From JAGOMW01 sp964644075 (GTDB taxonomy: Bacteria > Patescibacteriota > Gracilibacteria > BD1-5 > UBA2023), in NCBI GenBank assembly GCA_964644075.1, contig CAZXUQ010000004.1:1-64000 (forward strand): a stretch of DNA of 64,000 nt. The letters run 5' to 3'. Shown here one piece after another: positions 20,586-29,508 of this stretch. Numbering within the stretch: the stretch's first letter is position 1; every line of letters begins with the position of its first letter. Position numbers and translations under genes: made by a program. The notes under the pieces were generated by a model. That model was given only the letters and a program-made list of their open reading frames with translations. It was not told the origin of the DNA and ran no database searches.

Positions 20586-21638
20586 TTATTTCGTTTTTGC
20601 CTGGTAGAGATTTCGTCCAACTCGCTCGACATATTTCTTGTTCTGGAGGTTCATGTAGATCGTAGTTGTTTTGACTTGGCGAACCTTGAGGACACGGTTC
20701 GTGATTTCTTCTGTCGAGAGTGGGGTCTTTGCCTTCCCGAAGATATCAAGGATGACATCGAGGACAGTACCATCTTTGTATCCCCAGTCCTTGAGGACGT
20801 AGATACCGCGACCGATGAGGACAAATTCTTCGTTGCGAATGAGTTCGTTGTGGATCGTAGAAATTTTGACTGGCTCTGAGAAGTACTCAGTGATCGCACT
20901 CGCGATATCGAGAAAGTGCATTGGTTCTTTCTTTTTCTTGAGGACGTAGATTGCCTTATCCTTGAGGGTAGAAGGATTGAGGATTTTCCACTTTTCGAGA
21001 CCCACGAATTTCTCCTCACCCTTTACGAGATCGAGGTAGATATCGATCACAGAGTCGATCATGATTGGTTCGATCTTCCCGAATTGAGCGAAAAGATTAA
21101 TCTTTACCATCTCATAGAGGACAGAGTTCTCCATGATGTCACCCTTCTTCTTGAGGATCTTTGAGAGTTCTTTGTGGATTGCTTCGATCTGTTTTTTCTG
21201 GATTTCTGGAAAGTGGTAGTACGTACGAGTTCCGAGTTGTGGTTTTGAGCGCTGGAGATTGAAGTCAGCCTGGAGGAGGACATCGACGATATTTTCATTG
21301 ACTGTGTCAGAAAATCCGAGATCTGCTACGATCGCAGAGATGAGACGATCTCGTGTCATGACACCACCGTGCATCTTGAGGATTGCCTCTCCAGATTCCT
21401 GGATACGCATGAGAGGGCTCGAACGCATGATGCGACCGATTTTTTTGATACCGACATCCTCGATCTGACGCACACGCTCTCGAGTGATCCCATATGTATC
21501 ACCGATCTCCTGAAGGGTTTCTCTGTTTCCAGAGAGTCCGATACGACGAGTGATGACAGTACGTTCTTTCTCAGCGAGAGAGGCAAGAATACCCTCGAAC
21601 ACACCGTGGATATCAAATGGAGCTGTAGCTGTAGCCAT
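20586..21638 (-). CDS. sigma-70 region 4 plus HARE-HTH regulator
   Basis: 350 residues. Residues about 15-75 are a sigma-70 region 4: LAEKERTVITRRIGLSGNRETLQEIGDTYGITRERVRQIE, the helix-turn-helix that reads -35 elements. A long helical middle follows. The C-terminal 120 residues have two winged-helix-like units of the HARE-HTH/RpoE-delta type (KEPMHFLDIASAITEYF and KTPLSTEEITNRVLKVRQV). Region 2 is absent, so it is no complete sigma factor. It may tune RNA polymerase, as delta does in Firmicutes. This gene has no in-frame UGA. It has a TTGACA about 40 bases upstream. Confidence 0.82.
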   Translation of the reverse strand: MATATAPFDIHGVFEGILASLAEKERTVITRRIGLSGNRETLQEIGDTYGITRERVRQIEDVGIKKIGRIMRSSPLMRIQESGEAILKMHGGVMTRDRLISAIVADLGFSDTVNENIVDVLLQADFNLQRSKPQLGTRTYYHFPEIQKKQIEAIHKELSKILKKKGDIMENSVLYEMVKINLFAQFGKIEPIMIDSVIDIYLDLVKGEEKFVGLEKWKILNPSTLKDKAIYVLKKKKEPMHFLDIASAITEYFSEPVKISTIHNELIRNEEFVLIGRGIYVLKDWGYKDGTVLDVILDIFGKAKTPLSTEEITNRVLKVRQVKTTTIYMNLQNKKYVERVGRNLYQAKTK

Positions 21639-21754
21639 ATTTACGTAAAGTTAGTGGAGAGAAGTGAGATATAAGTGTCAATTGCTAAGCAAGAGAATTT
21701 ATATACACTAAGGGTACATAAGAGAATAATATAGTTTTTTTTTCAAAGTCAAGA

Positions 21755-22405
21755 TTAAATTGGAAGAGTCATATTCTTTTTTTCATCTTTTGTACGAGAT
21801 CCTGCTGGATCGAGAATATCCTCATATCCAGACATGGCGGTTTCTTCTGTTTTTCCGAGGTAACTCATCTTCACTGCACGCTCTTTTTCATTTTGTGAAA
21901 AGAAAAAAGCCCCCAAGAGAAGTAAAAGTGATCAAAAGAGAGCAAGTTTGAGACCAAAACCTGCCTGAAATGCATACTCTGTGAGGTCACTATAGGCAAC
22001 AGATGTCACGAGGAAATGAATAATCGCTGTGATAAGCATCGAGTTAATAAAAACAATTGCCTGTGCATCAGAAAGACGAAATGGCACGTAGGCACGGAGA
22101 TTTTCCTTGCGAGAGTGTGAAAGGAGAAAAAATCCCTCAAGAAACAATGCTAGGATAATACCGTAGCCAATCCCTCCTGTATAGAGAGAAAATGCACTAT
22201 ATGTGTATGCCTCAGCCCCGAGAGACGATGATGATCGCATCCAGTCAAAGAAAAGAGAGAGAAAAATAAGCACCATGCAAAAAACAATCCCCTTCCCTGC
22301 AAATCCGAGACGGTGTGTCCCAAAAGAAATACGAGAAAAAAACTGGATAATCTGTGTTTTTAGTTTTCGATTTTTGGAGTTTCGTATATAATCCATACCA
22401 GACAA
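21755..22405 (-). CDS. polytopic membrane protein of unknown function
   Basis: 216 residues with about four membrane helices: GKGIVFCMVLIFLSLFFDW, GIGYGIILALFLEGFFLLS, IVFINSMLITAIIHFLVTS and GLKLALFGSLLLLLGAFFF. The C-terminal tail is polar. One UGA Gly falls inside the last helix. A start three codons later (ATG GAT TAT) is equally possible. Family not recognised. Confidence 0.7.
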
Positions 22406-22471
22406 AAATAGGAGAACGGAGTAATCACTAGAAGCAAAGTATCGATAAGTCTGTTTTTTTCAAGGGAAAGT

Positions 22472-22741
22472 ATGCGAAATCTCAAAAATAATCATATCGT
22501 CATCGCCGTGGAAAGTCTCACGAACCTCCTCACCGTCATGGGAGCGTCTTTTTCTCGTCTCCTAACAGGAAAGGAAATCAAAAAAAATGGACGTATCTGG
22601 AGCATCGCCGATCATCTCATGCGTCGTGGGCCAGAGAACCTCAGAAATGCCCCATCGGGCATAGCTCTCTGACGATATTTTTTCGAGTTTATTGCTCTCT
22701 TCTTTAGTGCTAACAAGAACGACCATGTTTCACAAAAATAA
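22472..22741 (+). CDS. small protein overlapping a pilin gene
   Basis: 89 residues with one UGA Gly. N-terminus MRNLKNNHIVIAVESLTNLL; the C-terminal part has an aromatic segment RYFFEFIALFFSANK. It overlaps the next gene's start by 17 bases, which implies co-transcription and perhaps coupled translation with the pilin. No family known. Confidence 0.55.
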
Positions 22742-23906
22742 TCATCGCGGTTTTACTCTCTTTGAACTAATGGTGAGTATGGTGGTTTTTGCTGTGATCA
22801 TGACGAGCGTACTCGAGTCTGTCGGAAATATCACGATCGCACGCACCCGTACGATGAACAAGATCAATCTCCTCGAAGAACTCTATTTTTTCTCTGAAAC
22901 ACTCGCCACGAAGATCAAAGACGGGGGAATCATCGACTATGAGGAATACTGGAACCGTAACGTCGTCGGAACCGCGACAGCAAGCGGACACTATAGAGAT
23001 CCGACGGGATTCGGGAACTATGGAAGTGGAGGCACCATCGGATCAGCGAACTATGGAAACTGGCACTACTACTGTCGGAGTGGTAACTCGAGTGCGAGTC
23101 GCATGGGCACAGGGTGATGTCTTACAGGATTCAACGACGCAAATGGGTACGGTCTCAATCAAAATAAAAACTACTCCTGAGCCTATCAGCGTTATGGTGA
23201 GTATAAGCGTCAATTTACAGACTATAACTGAAATGCTGATGATGATAGTGCTGGTATTGCTCCTGGAGACGAAGATGGTACAGGAAGTATCATCGGAGAC
23301 GAAGATGATAAAGATATCGGAGATGGACCGAAGACATTTTCTGGAAGCGTACCGGAGCTCTATCTTATCAATACACTCACAAACGAACGTATCTATTTCC
23401 GCAGGATAATAAGTCAAGATCCTGGGCTTTCCAATACGTGTAACGAAGCTACTGGAAGTGGGTGCATAGGAAATATAGAAATCCTCAAACTCGTCGGAAA
23501 AGATATCGGGAAATGACATGATGGAACAGGAACGACAGCGTTTGATGGAGAAATCGATACATGGGTCTGTCATAGTGACTGGAGTTGTACTGGACCGACA
23601 CTTACTGGTGCCCTCGGCACACTCCCTACTGGTACAGGTGCGGGAGAATGGATCAAGCTCTTCCCTGACTATGTCGATGTGAGACAGCTCTCATTTACTC
23701 TCTACCCAGAAAAAGATCCCTGGATGTCATGGTCTGCTCCTGACTGTATCTGAGGGTGATGTTCTACAGGTTTTGTGAGTCCATTTATCCACCCGTATGT
23801 CCGACTCCAGATGACCCTCTGACTCGCATGGGAACGTCGGAGACTCATCAAGTGAGATGATCCAACCATCTCAGTCTCTACTACCATCAGTCTCACTGGA
23901 TACTAA
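22725..23906 (+). CDS. minor type IV pilin-like protein
   Basis: 393 residues. The prepilin signal HRG/FTLFELMVSMVVF is followed by the hydrophobic helix. The gap after the cleavage site and the Glu at mature position 5 are canonical. The large C-terminal domain has a Gly/Ser region, then a very acidic run (NADDDSAGIAPGDEDG, GDEDDKDIGDGP) that could bind calcium, and paired cysteines (TCNEATGSGC, CHSDWSC). It resembles PilW-like minor pilins in size. About ten UGA glycines. It is followed by a PilX-like gene eight bases away. Confidence 0.85.
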
Positions 23907-23914
23907 CTCTCTCT

Positions 23915-24838
23915 ATGCAATCCAACTTTTCTCATCATAAGGGTTCTGCGCTCCTCGTCGCACTCATCGTGCTCACGCTCCTCACGGTCATGAGTACGGT
24001 ATTTTTTGAGAAACTGTATCGATTTGCACAGGCAAGTAACGGTATCGAAAACTCGAATGCTGCCTATTACAAGGCTCTCTGAGTCATCGAAGAGGCTCTC
24101 TATACAGGATGAGTCAACAAATATACTCCATGGAATATCACAGGAAAATCTGATGGAACGACAGCAGGTACGGGAAGATCACTGGTAGTCTCAACTGGAG
24201 GAACAAGCGTACCAGTGAGCGGAAAAGGAAATAGTCCATATGATAGTGACTACAATATCATCGGTCTGGGACAGCCTATACAGCTCGTGATACCAGATAA
24301 TGTACCCTGGAGTAGTGTTTATTTTGAATTTCGAGTACCTGTCATAAGCGGTAACACAAATACTGGTATTGCGCCAACACTTACAAATTCTGGCTTCATC
24401 CTCTGGACACTCGCATCAAGTGGAGCCTCTCTCTTTGCAAGCGGGGAAACAAACATTTTCCAGGGCAATAAAATAAACTCATCTCTTCCTGTGGATAAAC
24501 GAATAGACAACTATAATGGTACGTCCAATTCTGGAGATCTGGTATCGTTTAGTACATTTTATGCAGGAACTCCGACATCCTATGTCGGGATAAATGGTGC
24601 AGACTGTGCATGATATCAGTGTACTCTCAAACTCTCGATGATACGTCCTATCGTTACAACTGATTGACGTACGCTCACCTTCCTCGAGTATAAAATCACA
24701 GGATTTCCATCAAATATTCCCTCACAATATATGGAACTCACTGCTGAGGGGTACTCCTATGGATTTCTCCGCTCTCGTACACTGAAGTTTCCACAGATCA
24801 CTACCAACACGGCTCTTGACTTCGCTGTCCTCCAATAA
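23915..24838 (+). CDS. PilX-like minor pilin/pilus assembly protein
   Basis: 307 residues. The N-terminal helix GSALLVALIVLTLLTVMSTVFFEKL is that of PilX-like proteins, which keep the Gly/Ser before the helix instead of the full G/FTLIE site. The C-terminal domain is beta-rich with Thr, Ser and Asn (GKGNSPYDSDYN, TLTNSGFILWTLASSGASLF). UGA glycines include ALGVIEEA and TGGVNKY. Its stop shares a base with the rluA-like start (TAATG). Confidence 0.75.
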
Positions 24839-25821
24839 TGCAAAAATTTGCAATAGAAAACCCATCTGATGCTGACCAACGCATCGATAAATTCCTACGA
24901 AAATACCTTCCGAATGCACCACTCGGAGGGATTTTTAAGTGGCTCCGTACAGGAAAAGTAAAAGTGAATAGAAAAAAAGTGGAGCAAACCTACCGTATAG
25001 AAATAGGTGACGATATAGAGCTCTGGTTCACTGATGAGGAAATAGAAAACATGCGAAATACGTCACTTCTCTCAGAGGAAAAACACTCTGACCTTCTCGA
25101 TAAAAAGGAGATAAAACCCCAACTCTCGATCCTCTACGAAGATGAATCTCTCATGGTTGTGAATAAACCAGCAAAAATGAACGTCCATCCATGAGACCAT
25201 AAGTCGAAGGAAGTATCCCTCATAGAGCTCATCCAAGACTCTCTCTGAGAGAAATACAATAGTTTGTCATTTCGCCCATCACTCGTGCACCGTATCGACC
25301 GAGACACGAGTGGATGTATCATGGTCGCAAAAGATAAAAAAACCCTCGAGGCGCTCCTCGACCTCCTCCAGTCTGGCCAGATCGAAAAAGTCTATCATGC
25401 TGTCGTCCTCTGAAGTCCCGAAAAACCTCGGGATACAATCAGAAAAAAACTCCTCCGAGTAGAGGAAGCTCGAGATGAAGCGAAGGTACGAGTCGATCCT
25501 ACTGGACAGGACGCAATCACTCACTATAGGGTCATAGGGAAAAATACGAACAATAAATACACACTTCTCGAATGTCGTATAGAAACAGGCCGCACCCACC
25601 AAATCCGTGTCCATCTCGCTTCCATAGGATGTCCGATCATCGGAGACAAGGCCTATGGGAATAAGTGAGAAAATAGTCATGCGAAGCGAAACCTCGGGAT
25701 CGAGAGGCAACTTTTGCATGCATATAGTCTTTCATTTATCCACCCCATCACAAAGAAACCTCTCACCATAGAGGCTCCCTATATGAAAGATATGGAAGGA
25801 TTTATCAAAGAAATAGTATAA
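24838..25821 (+). CDS. RluA-family rRNA pseudouridine synthase
   Basis: 327 residues. It changes uridine to pseudouridine in rRNA (RluC/RluD type). N-terminal S4-like domain (residues about 10-70: DQRIDKFLRKYLP ... FKWLRTGKVKVNRKKV), then the catalytic domain with HRIDRDTSGCIMVAK, Asp154 being catalytic, and ETGRTHQIRVHLASIGCPIIGDKAYGN near the end. Four UGA glycines. Which uridines are targeted cannot be told. Confidence 0.93.
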
Positions 25822-25845
25822 TACGATTTCTCCTCTATCGTCAAT

Positions 25846-25878
25846 GCAAAAGTCACTCTGACCTTTGCGTTTTTTTTT
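25846..25878 (+). terminator. intrinsic terminator after the rluA-like gene
   Basis: A 10-bp stem with one A-C mismatch (25846-25855 with 25859-25868), a three-base loop and a run of nine T. Confidence 0.8.
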
Positions 25879-25934
25879 GCCATGTGATAGTCTCATAGTG
25901 TCGTCAAAAACATATACACAAATCTCAATACAAA

Positions 25935-26825
25935 ATGTACCACCTGCACGATCCTCTTCTCGAAATCGAGAAGTCACATCAGAAAAATCGATCTATCTTC
26001 TCTTCACTCGGACGCACGCTCCGTTTTCTCACGATCTATCTCGCACTCACTGGGACGATATTTACTCTCCTGCTTTCTCTACTCAACTATAGTGCATACT
26101 CTTCACGTGTAATGAACTGGATCAATCCAGATACACTCCTCAAAGCACGAGACGAAATCGCAGGGATCGTATCAGCATCGAGTGTAGAAGTACATGCCTC
26201 CGAGGAAAGTGCTACAGAAAATAAAGAAGATCTCGAAACCGTAAAAGAAAAAATCCTCACAAGCGATCCGAGTATCGTCTACTCACAGAACTACGAAGCA
26301 AAAAACCTGATCGCACCACTTCAGGCAGATGAGAGTGCTGTGACGTTTCGCGTCACTCCGTATGAAAATCGTATCATCATCCCTCGTATCGGGAAAAATA
26401 TCCCTCTCATCGATGTCAGCGTATCGTCTGGTGCGAGCTTCGAAACAATGCATGAAGTATTTATGGAGGAGCTCAAAAAAGGAATCGTCCGCTACCCAGG
26501 CACAGCGAAACCAGGTGAAGTCGGCAATGCCTTTATCTTTGGCCACTCATCGAACTATCCATGGATAAAAAGTGAATATAATGATGTATTTGCTCTTCTC
26601 GATACTCTCGAAAATGGCGATGAAATCACTGTCTACTATCTCCAGAAAAAGTACGTCTACCGCGTCACTGACCGTGCGACGGTAAAACCTGGAGACGTCA
26701 AAACACTCGAATCTCGTGACCATACCAAGAAAGAACTCTCTCTCATGACCTGTTGGCCAGTCGGCACGACTCTCGAACGTATCATCATCTTCGCAGAACT
26801 CGATGAAACAAAAAGTGATAAATAA
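25935..26825 (+). CDS. sortase
   Basis: 296 residues. A transpeptidase that joins surface proteins to the cell envelope. The N-terminal membrane helix (LRFLTIYLALTGTIFTLLLSLL) places the catalytic domain outside. All three active-site residues are present: His204 in FIFGHSSNYPW, Cys273 in LSLMTCWPVGTT and Arg282 in LERIIIF. Of the known classes it is nearest E/D in style; no LPXTG substrate was seen in this window. The next gene starts seven bases later. No in-frame UGA. Confidence 0.93.
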   Translation: MYHLHDPLLEIEKSHQKNRSIFSSLGRTLRFLTIYLALTGTIFTLLLSLLNYSAYSSRVMNWINPDTLLKARDEIAGIVSASSVEVHASEESATENKEDLETVKEKILTSDPSIVYSQNYEAKNLIAPLQADESAVTFRVTPYENRIIIPRIGKNIPLIDVSVSSGASFETMHEVFMEELKKGIVRYPGTAKPGEVGNAFIFGHSSNYPWIKSEYNDVFALLDTLENGDEITVYYLQKKYVYRVTDRATVKPGDVKTLESRDHTKKELSLMTCWPVGTTLERIIIFAELDETKSDK

Positions 26826-26831
26826 TCTCTC

Positions 26832-27110
26832 ATGAACCTCTCTCAATTTACCTACATCCTCGACAATATTATCAATTACCAACCAAGCCTTATCACGATT
26901 ATCCTCGGTATCGTGATCGGTCTTGTATTCGCGCTAGCACTTCGAGAAGCATTTCTCTACGGGTACGGGGCAACTCTCGTAAAAAAGGATAAAGCCGATA
27001 TAGAAAGAAAGAAAAAAACTCTCTCTGATCTCATCCTCATGAAAGATATCCAAACTGAACTCGAGAAAGAGATCGAGCAAGCTATGCTCAAAGCAACATT
27101 TCACGGATAA
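26832..27110 (+). CDS. small membrane protein with a coiled coil
   Basis: 92 residues. One membrane helix (LITIILGIVIGLVFALAL) followed by a charged coil (KKDKADIERKKKTLSDLIL). It follows the sortase directly and may act with it, but no function is known. No in-frame UGA. Confidence 0.65.
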   Translation: MNLSQFTYILDNIINYQPSLITIILGIVIGLVFALALREAFLYGYGATLVKKDKADIERKKKTLSDLILMKDIQTELEKEIEQAMLKATFHG

Positions 27111-27120
27111 GAGAGAAGAT

Positions 27121-27186
27121 TTGTCATTTCGAACGAAGTGAGAAATCTACCCTAAGCAGATCCCTCGTTTCACTCGGGATGACAAA
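27121..27186. repeat. REP-like imperfect inverted repeat
   Basis: TTGTCATTTCGAACGAAG near the left end is matched by TTTCACTCGGGATGACAAAA at the right end, so the RNA could fold back. Variants occur at 44988-45107 and 41621-41709, all between gene ends. Confidence 0.55.
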
Positions 27187-27208
27187 ATAAAATACAAATC
27201 TCGTAAAC

Positions 27209-27703
27209 TTAATGGTTTGCGGATTTTTTTCGTATTTTACAGACTTCGAGATTTGTATAGAGGTCTCGGAAACTATAGAGGAGGAGGATAATACCGAGTA
27301 CCTTGAGCTCGATACCGTGATATGGAAAGAGTTCGAGAAATGTGATGAGTGATGTCATCCCGAAAACCGATATGAGACTCACTCCACAACAACTCGCTCC
27401 CGTGATAAATACACTCACCACTCCCCCAAATATTCCAGCTACACCACTCGGTCGATCCTCGATCCCTCTCACTCAAAAGTAAAGACTCCTATAGACGATC
27501 CCCGCGATGATGAGTGGGAAAAATACCACCATGCACCATGAGAGAAATGCATCGAAATACGCAAAAAAGTGACTCTGGTAATTGGCGGCGACATACTCGA
27601 TGTCTGAGTAGATATACCAGAGGAAAAAGGCAACTCCTGATGAGAGAAACCAGATCAGAAATGAATTGGGATTTCGGAGAACTTTGAGAATATTGGAAAA
27701 CAT
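27209..27703 (-). CDS. polytopic membrane protein
   Basis: 164 residues, about four helices (FLIWFLSSGVAFFLWYIYSD, AFLSWCMVVFFPLIIAGIVY, GVVSVFITGASCCGVSLISV, LKVLGIILLLYSF). One UGA Gly joins two pieces (YFGVRG). The CCG pair in the third helix stands out. Operon with the next minus-strand gene upstream (9-base gap). Function unknown. Confidence 0.7.
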
Positions 27704-27712
27704 AGAGAAAGT

Positions 27713-28084
27713 TTAGTCGACCGCCTGGATCATCACTTCGAGACAAGCGATCGCTGCCCAGACCATGAGGATGAGACGAGTTTCTGAGATATGGAGAGCA
27801 TAGAGCACGGCGCTCATCCCTCCACCGAGGAGGATTAGGAGAGACTGACGGATACTCGCGCTCATCGTCGAGAGTGTCACATCTCAGCGGTAATAGATTT
27901 TTTTGAGGAAAAAGAGGAATACCGAGAGAAAACTCGAACCCGCCAGCGCGACTGCTACTGTCATGAGGGAAAATGCGAGGTGTGGATCTTGCTCAGGATT
28001 GAGGTAAAATAAGAGGAGTGTCGCCGAGGCACTACTCGAGAGGAATATGATGAGGAGGATGAAAAAATAGGGTTTCAGAGTCAT
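27713..28084 (-). CDS. small membrane protein
   Basis: 123 residues with three or four helices (FFILLIIFLSSSASATLLLF, LMTVAVALAGSSFLSVFLF, SLLILLGGGMSAVLYALH). One UGA Gly in the basic loop KKIYYRGDVT. It sits divergent from the next gene across a 57-base control region. Function unknown. Confidence 0.65.
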
Positions 28085-28088
28085 ATAT

Positions 28089-28128
28089 TTGACACAAGGG
28101 AGAGAATGCTATACTATCAGAGTATAGC
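28089..28128 (+). promoter_or_regulatory. promoter with an overlapping palindrome
   Basis: TTGACA at 28089-28094 and TATACT at 28110-28115 (15-base gap). An 8-bp perfect inverted repeat GCTATACT/AGTATAGC (28108-28115 with 28121-28128) covers the -10 and start site. It could be an operator for a repressor dimer, or an early attenuator as TTTTTTG follows. Confidence 0.55.
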
Positions 28129-28141
28129 TATTTTTTGTTCT

Positions 28142-28651
28142 ATGAAAAAAGATTTTTTCACCGAGTACCGCAACTCTCGAAAACATCACTATATCGTCCC
28201 TGGTATCCTCGCACTCACGCTCTCCCTCTCGGTCGTCAGTAGCTGGCATGGAGATACGATCGCGATGAGTGGACTCTCTGCGAGTGTCGTGCGTGGACTC
28301 ACATGAGATGCGAAAGTCTATGATGCTGATCTCCTCATCGAGCGTCGTGATCGTGCTATCGATATCCGTATCGGAAAAGATGCAAAAAAAGTCGACACTC
28401 TCACTCTCACGCTCGTAGGTGACCCAAGTGTATTTGGCACGCTCACGACCGATGATCCGACGATCACGATCACGAGTAGTGCTCCTGGTATGTATGTCAT
28501 CTCCGCTCGACTGGATGGATCAGATCTCCATGCATGAGATCGTGTCACGGGACTCTCGACATCACTCCCGAGTGAGGCTGCTATCAGTGCTACTGATGCG
28601 AGTTTTATGAGTGAAGGGGTGAAATATGGACTCTCGGTGAAGGGAGAATAA
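28142..28651 (+). CDS. secreted or anchored beta-rich protein
   Basis: 169 residues. After a short basic stretch a hydrophobic segment (YIVPGILALTLSLSVVSS) acts as signal or anchor. The rest is beta-rich (TLTLTLVGDPSVFGTLTTDD, PTITITSSAPGMYVISA) and looks like an Ig/cohesin-type fold. Two UGA glycines. Ends with a strong terminator. Function unknown. Confidence 0.7.
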
Positions 28652-28659
28652 ATAAAAAA

Positions 28660-28683
28660 GGTCTCTCCTGAGACCATTTTTTT
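28660..28683 (+). terminator. intrinsic terminator
   Basis: GGTCTC-TCCT-GAGACC followed by ATTTTTTT, nine bases after the stop. Confidence 0.88.
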
Positions 28684-28692
28684 ATTGAAATA

Positions 28693-29442
28693 TTATTTTT
28701 TTAGACCAAGTAATTTCATTTCTTCTGCTATAACTTTTGGGTTGAGTATAAGGTCAGTATGTTCAGCCTTAGGAATTGTATGATTGTCAGCAGTTATACC
28801 TTCAGGAATTCTGAGTGATGTATTATCCTGATTTGCAGGTGGGACAAAATTATCACCTCATGCTATCACACTATCAATCTGAGCAAAATTGTTATTTAAA
28901 TACACACCATGAGCTCATTTTTGCATATCCCGTATTGCAGGGATTCGAGAAATACCAGGGAGATTTCATAAAGGTGTACCATTTTCATTTGGAGCCGCTA
29001 GCTGTATGATACGGTTTACTCTTACGTCAGTTCATAGAGAAAGAGCTATGAGCTCTACAATTCCTCAGAGACTATGCCCCATAATATGTAAATCTCCATT
29101 TGTTTCGTATTTCTGTAGAATAGCTTTGATTTCCGTCTTAAGTTCTGTTGCTATTTCTGGAAGAGATTTATGAATCCAGTCTATTCTAGAAACAGAAGCA
29201 TAGTAGACATTATAGCTTGTTGTCAGTTCATTTCCAATACGAGCCATTACATTCGCATTGCAAGTAAATCATGGTATAAGAAGAAAGGATGGTTTATTAT
29301 TGTCGTGATTTTCTGGAGAGTGTACAGGTGAGACTAGTCACTTTGCATGATAAAATTCTTGCTGTGCAAGTCCTTTTAGCAAAGGTAACGAAGTCATAGC
29401 TCATCATAGTGCTTTCCAAGATCAGGCATCAGAATTAAGCAT
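28693..29442 (-). CDS. alpha/beta hydrolase, lipase-like
   Basis: 249 residues. PSFLLIPGFTCNANVMARIG is the oxyanion-region strand, and DLHIMGHSLGGIVEL carries the nucleophile Ser; one Gly of GHSLGG is UGA. GGDNFVPP and the later KAEHTDLI are candidates for the acid and the His. No signal peptide is clear. Eight or so UGA glycines. Codons are AT-rich relative to neighbours. A promoter TTGACA-16-TATAGT lies upstream on the minus strand (about 29470-29498). Confidence 0.85.
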
Positions 29443-29508
29443 AAAGTGTGGTTTGTATTAAAACAATATAACTATATTTATAATATAATTATTGTCAATA
29501 AAATCTTG

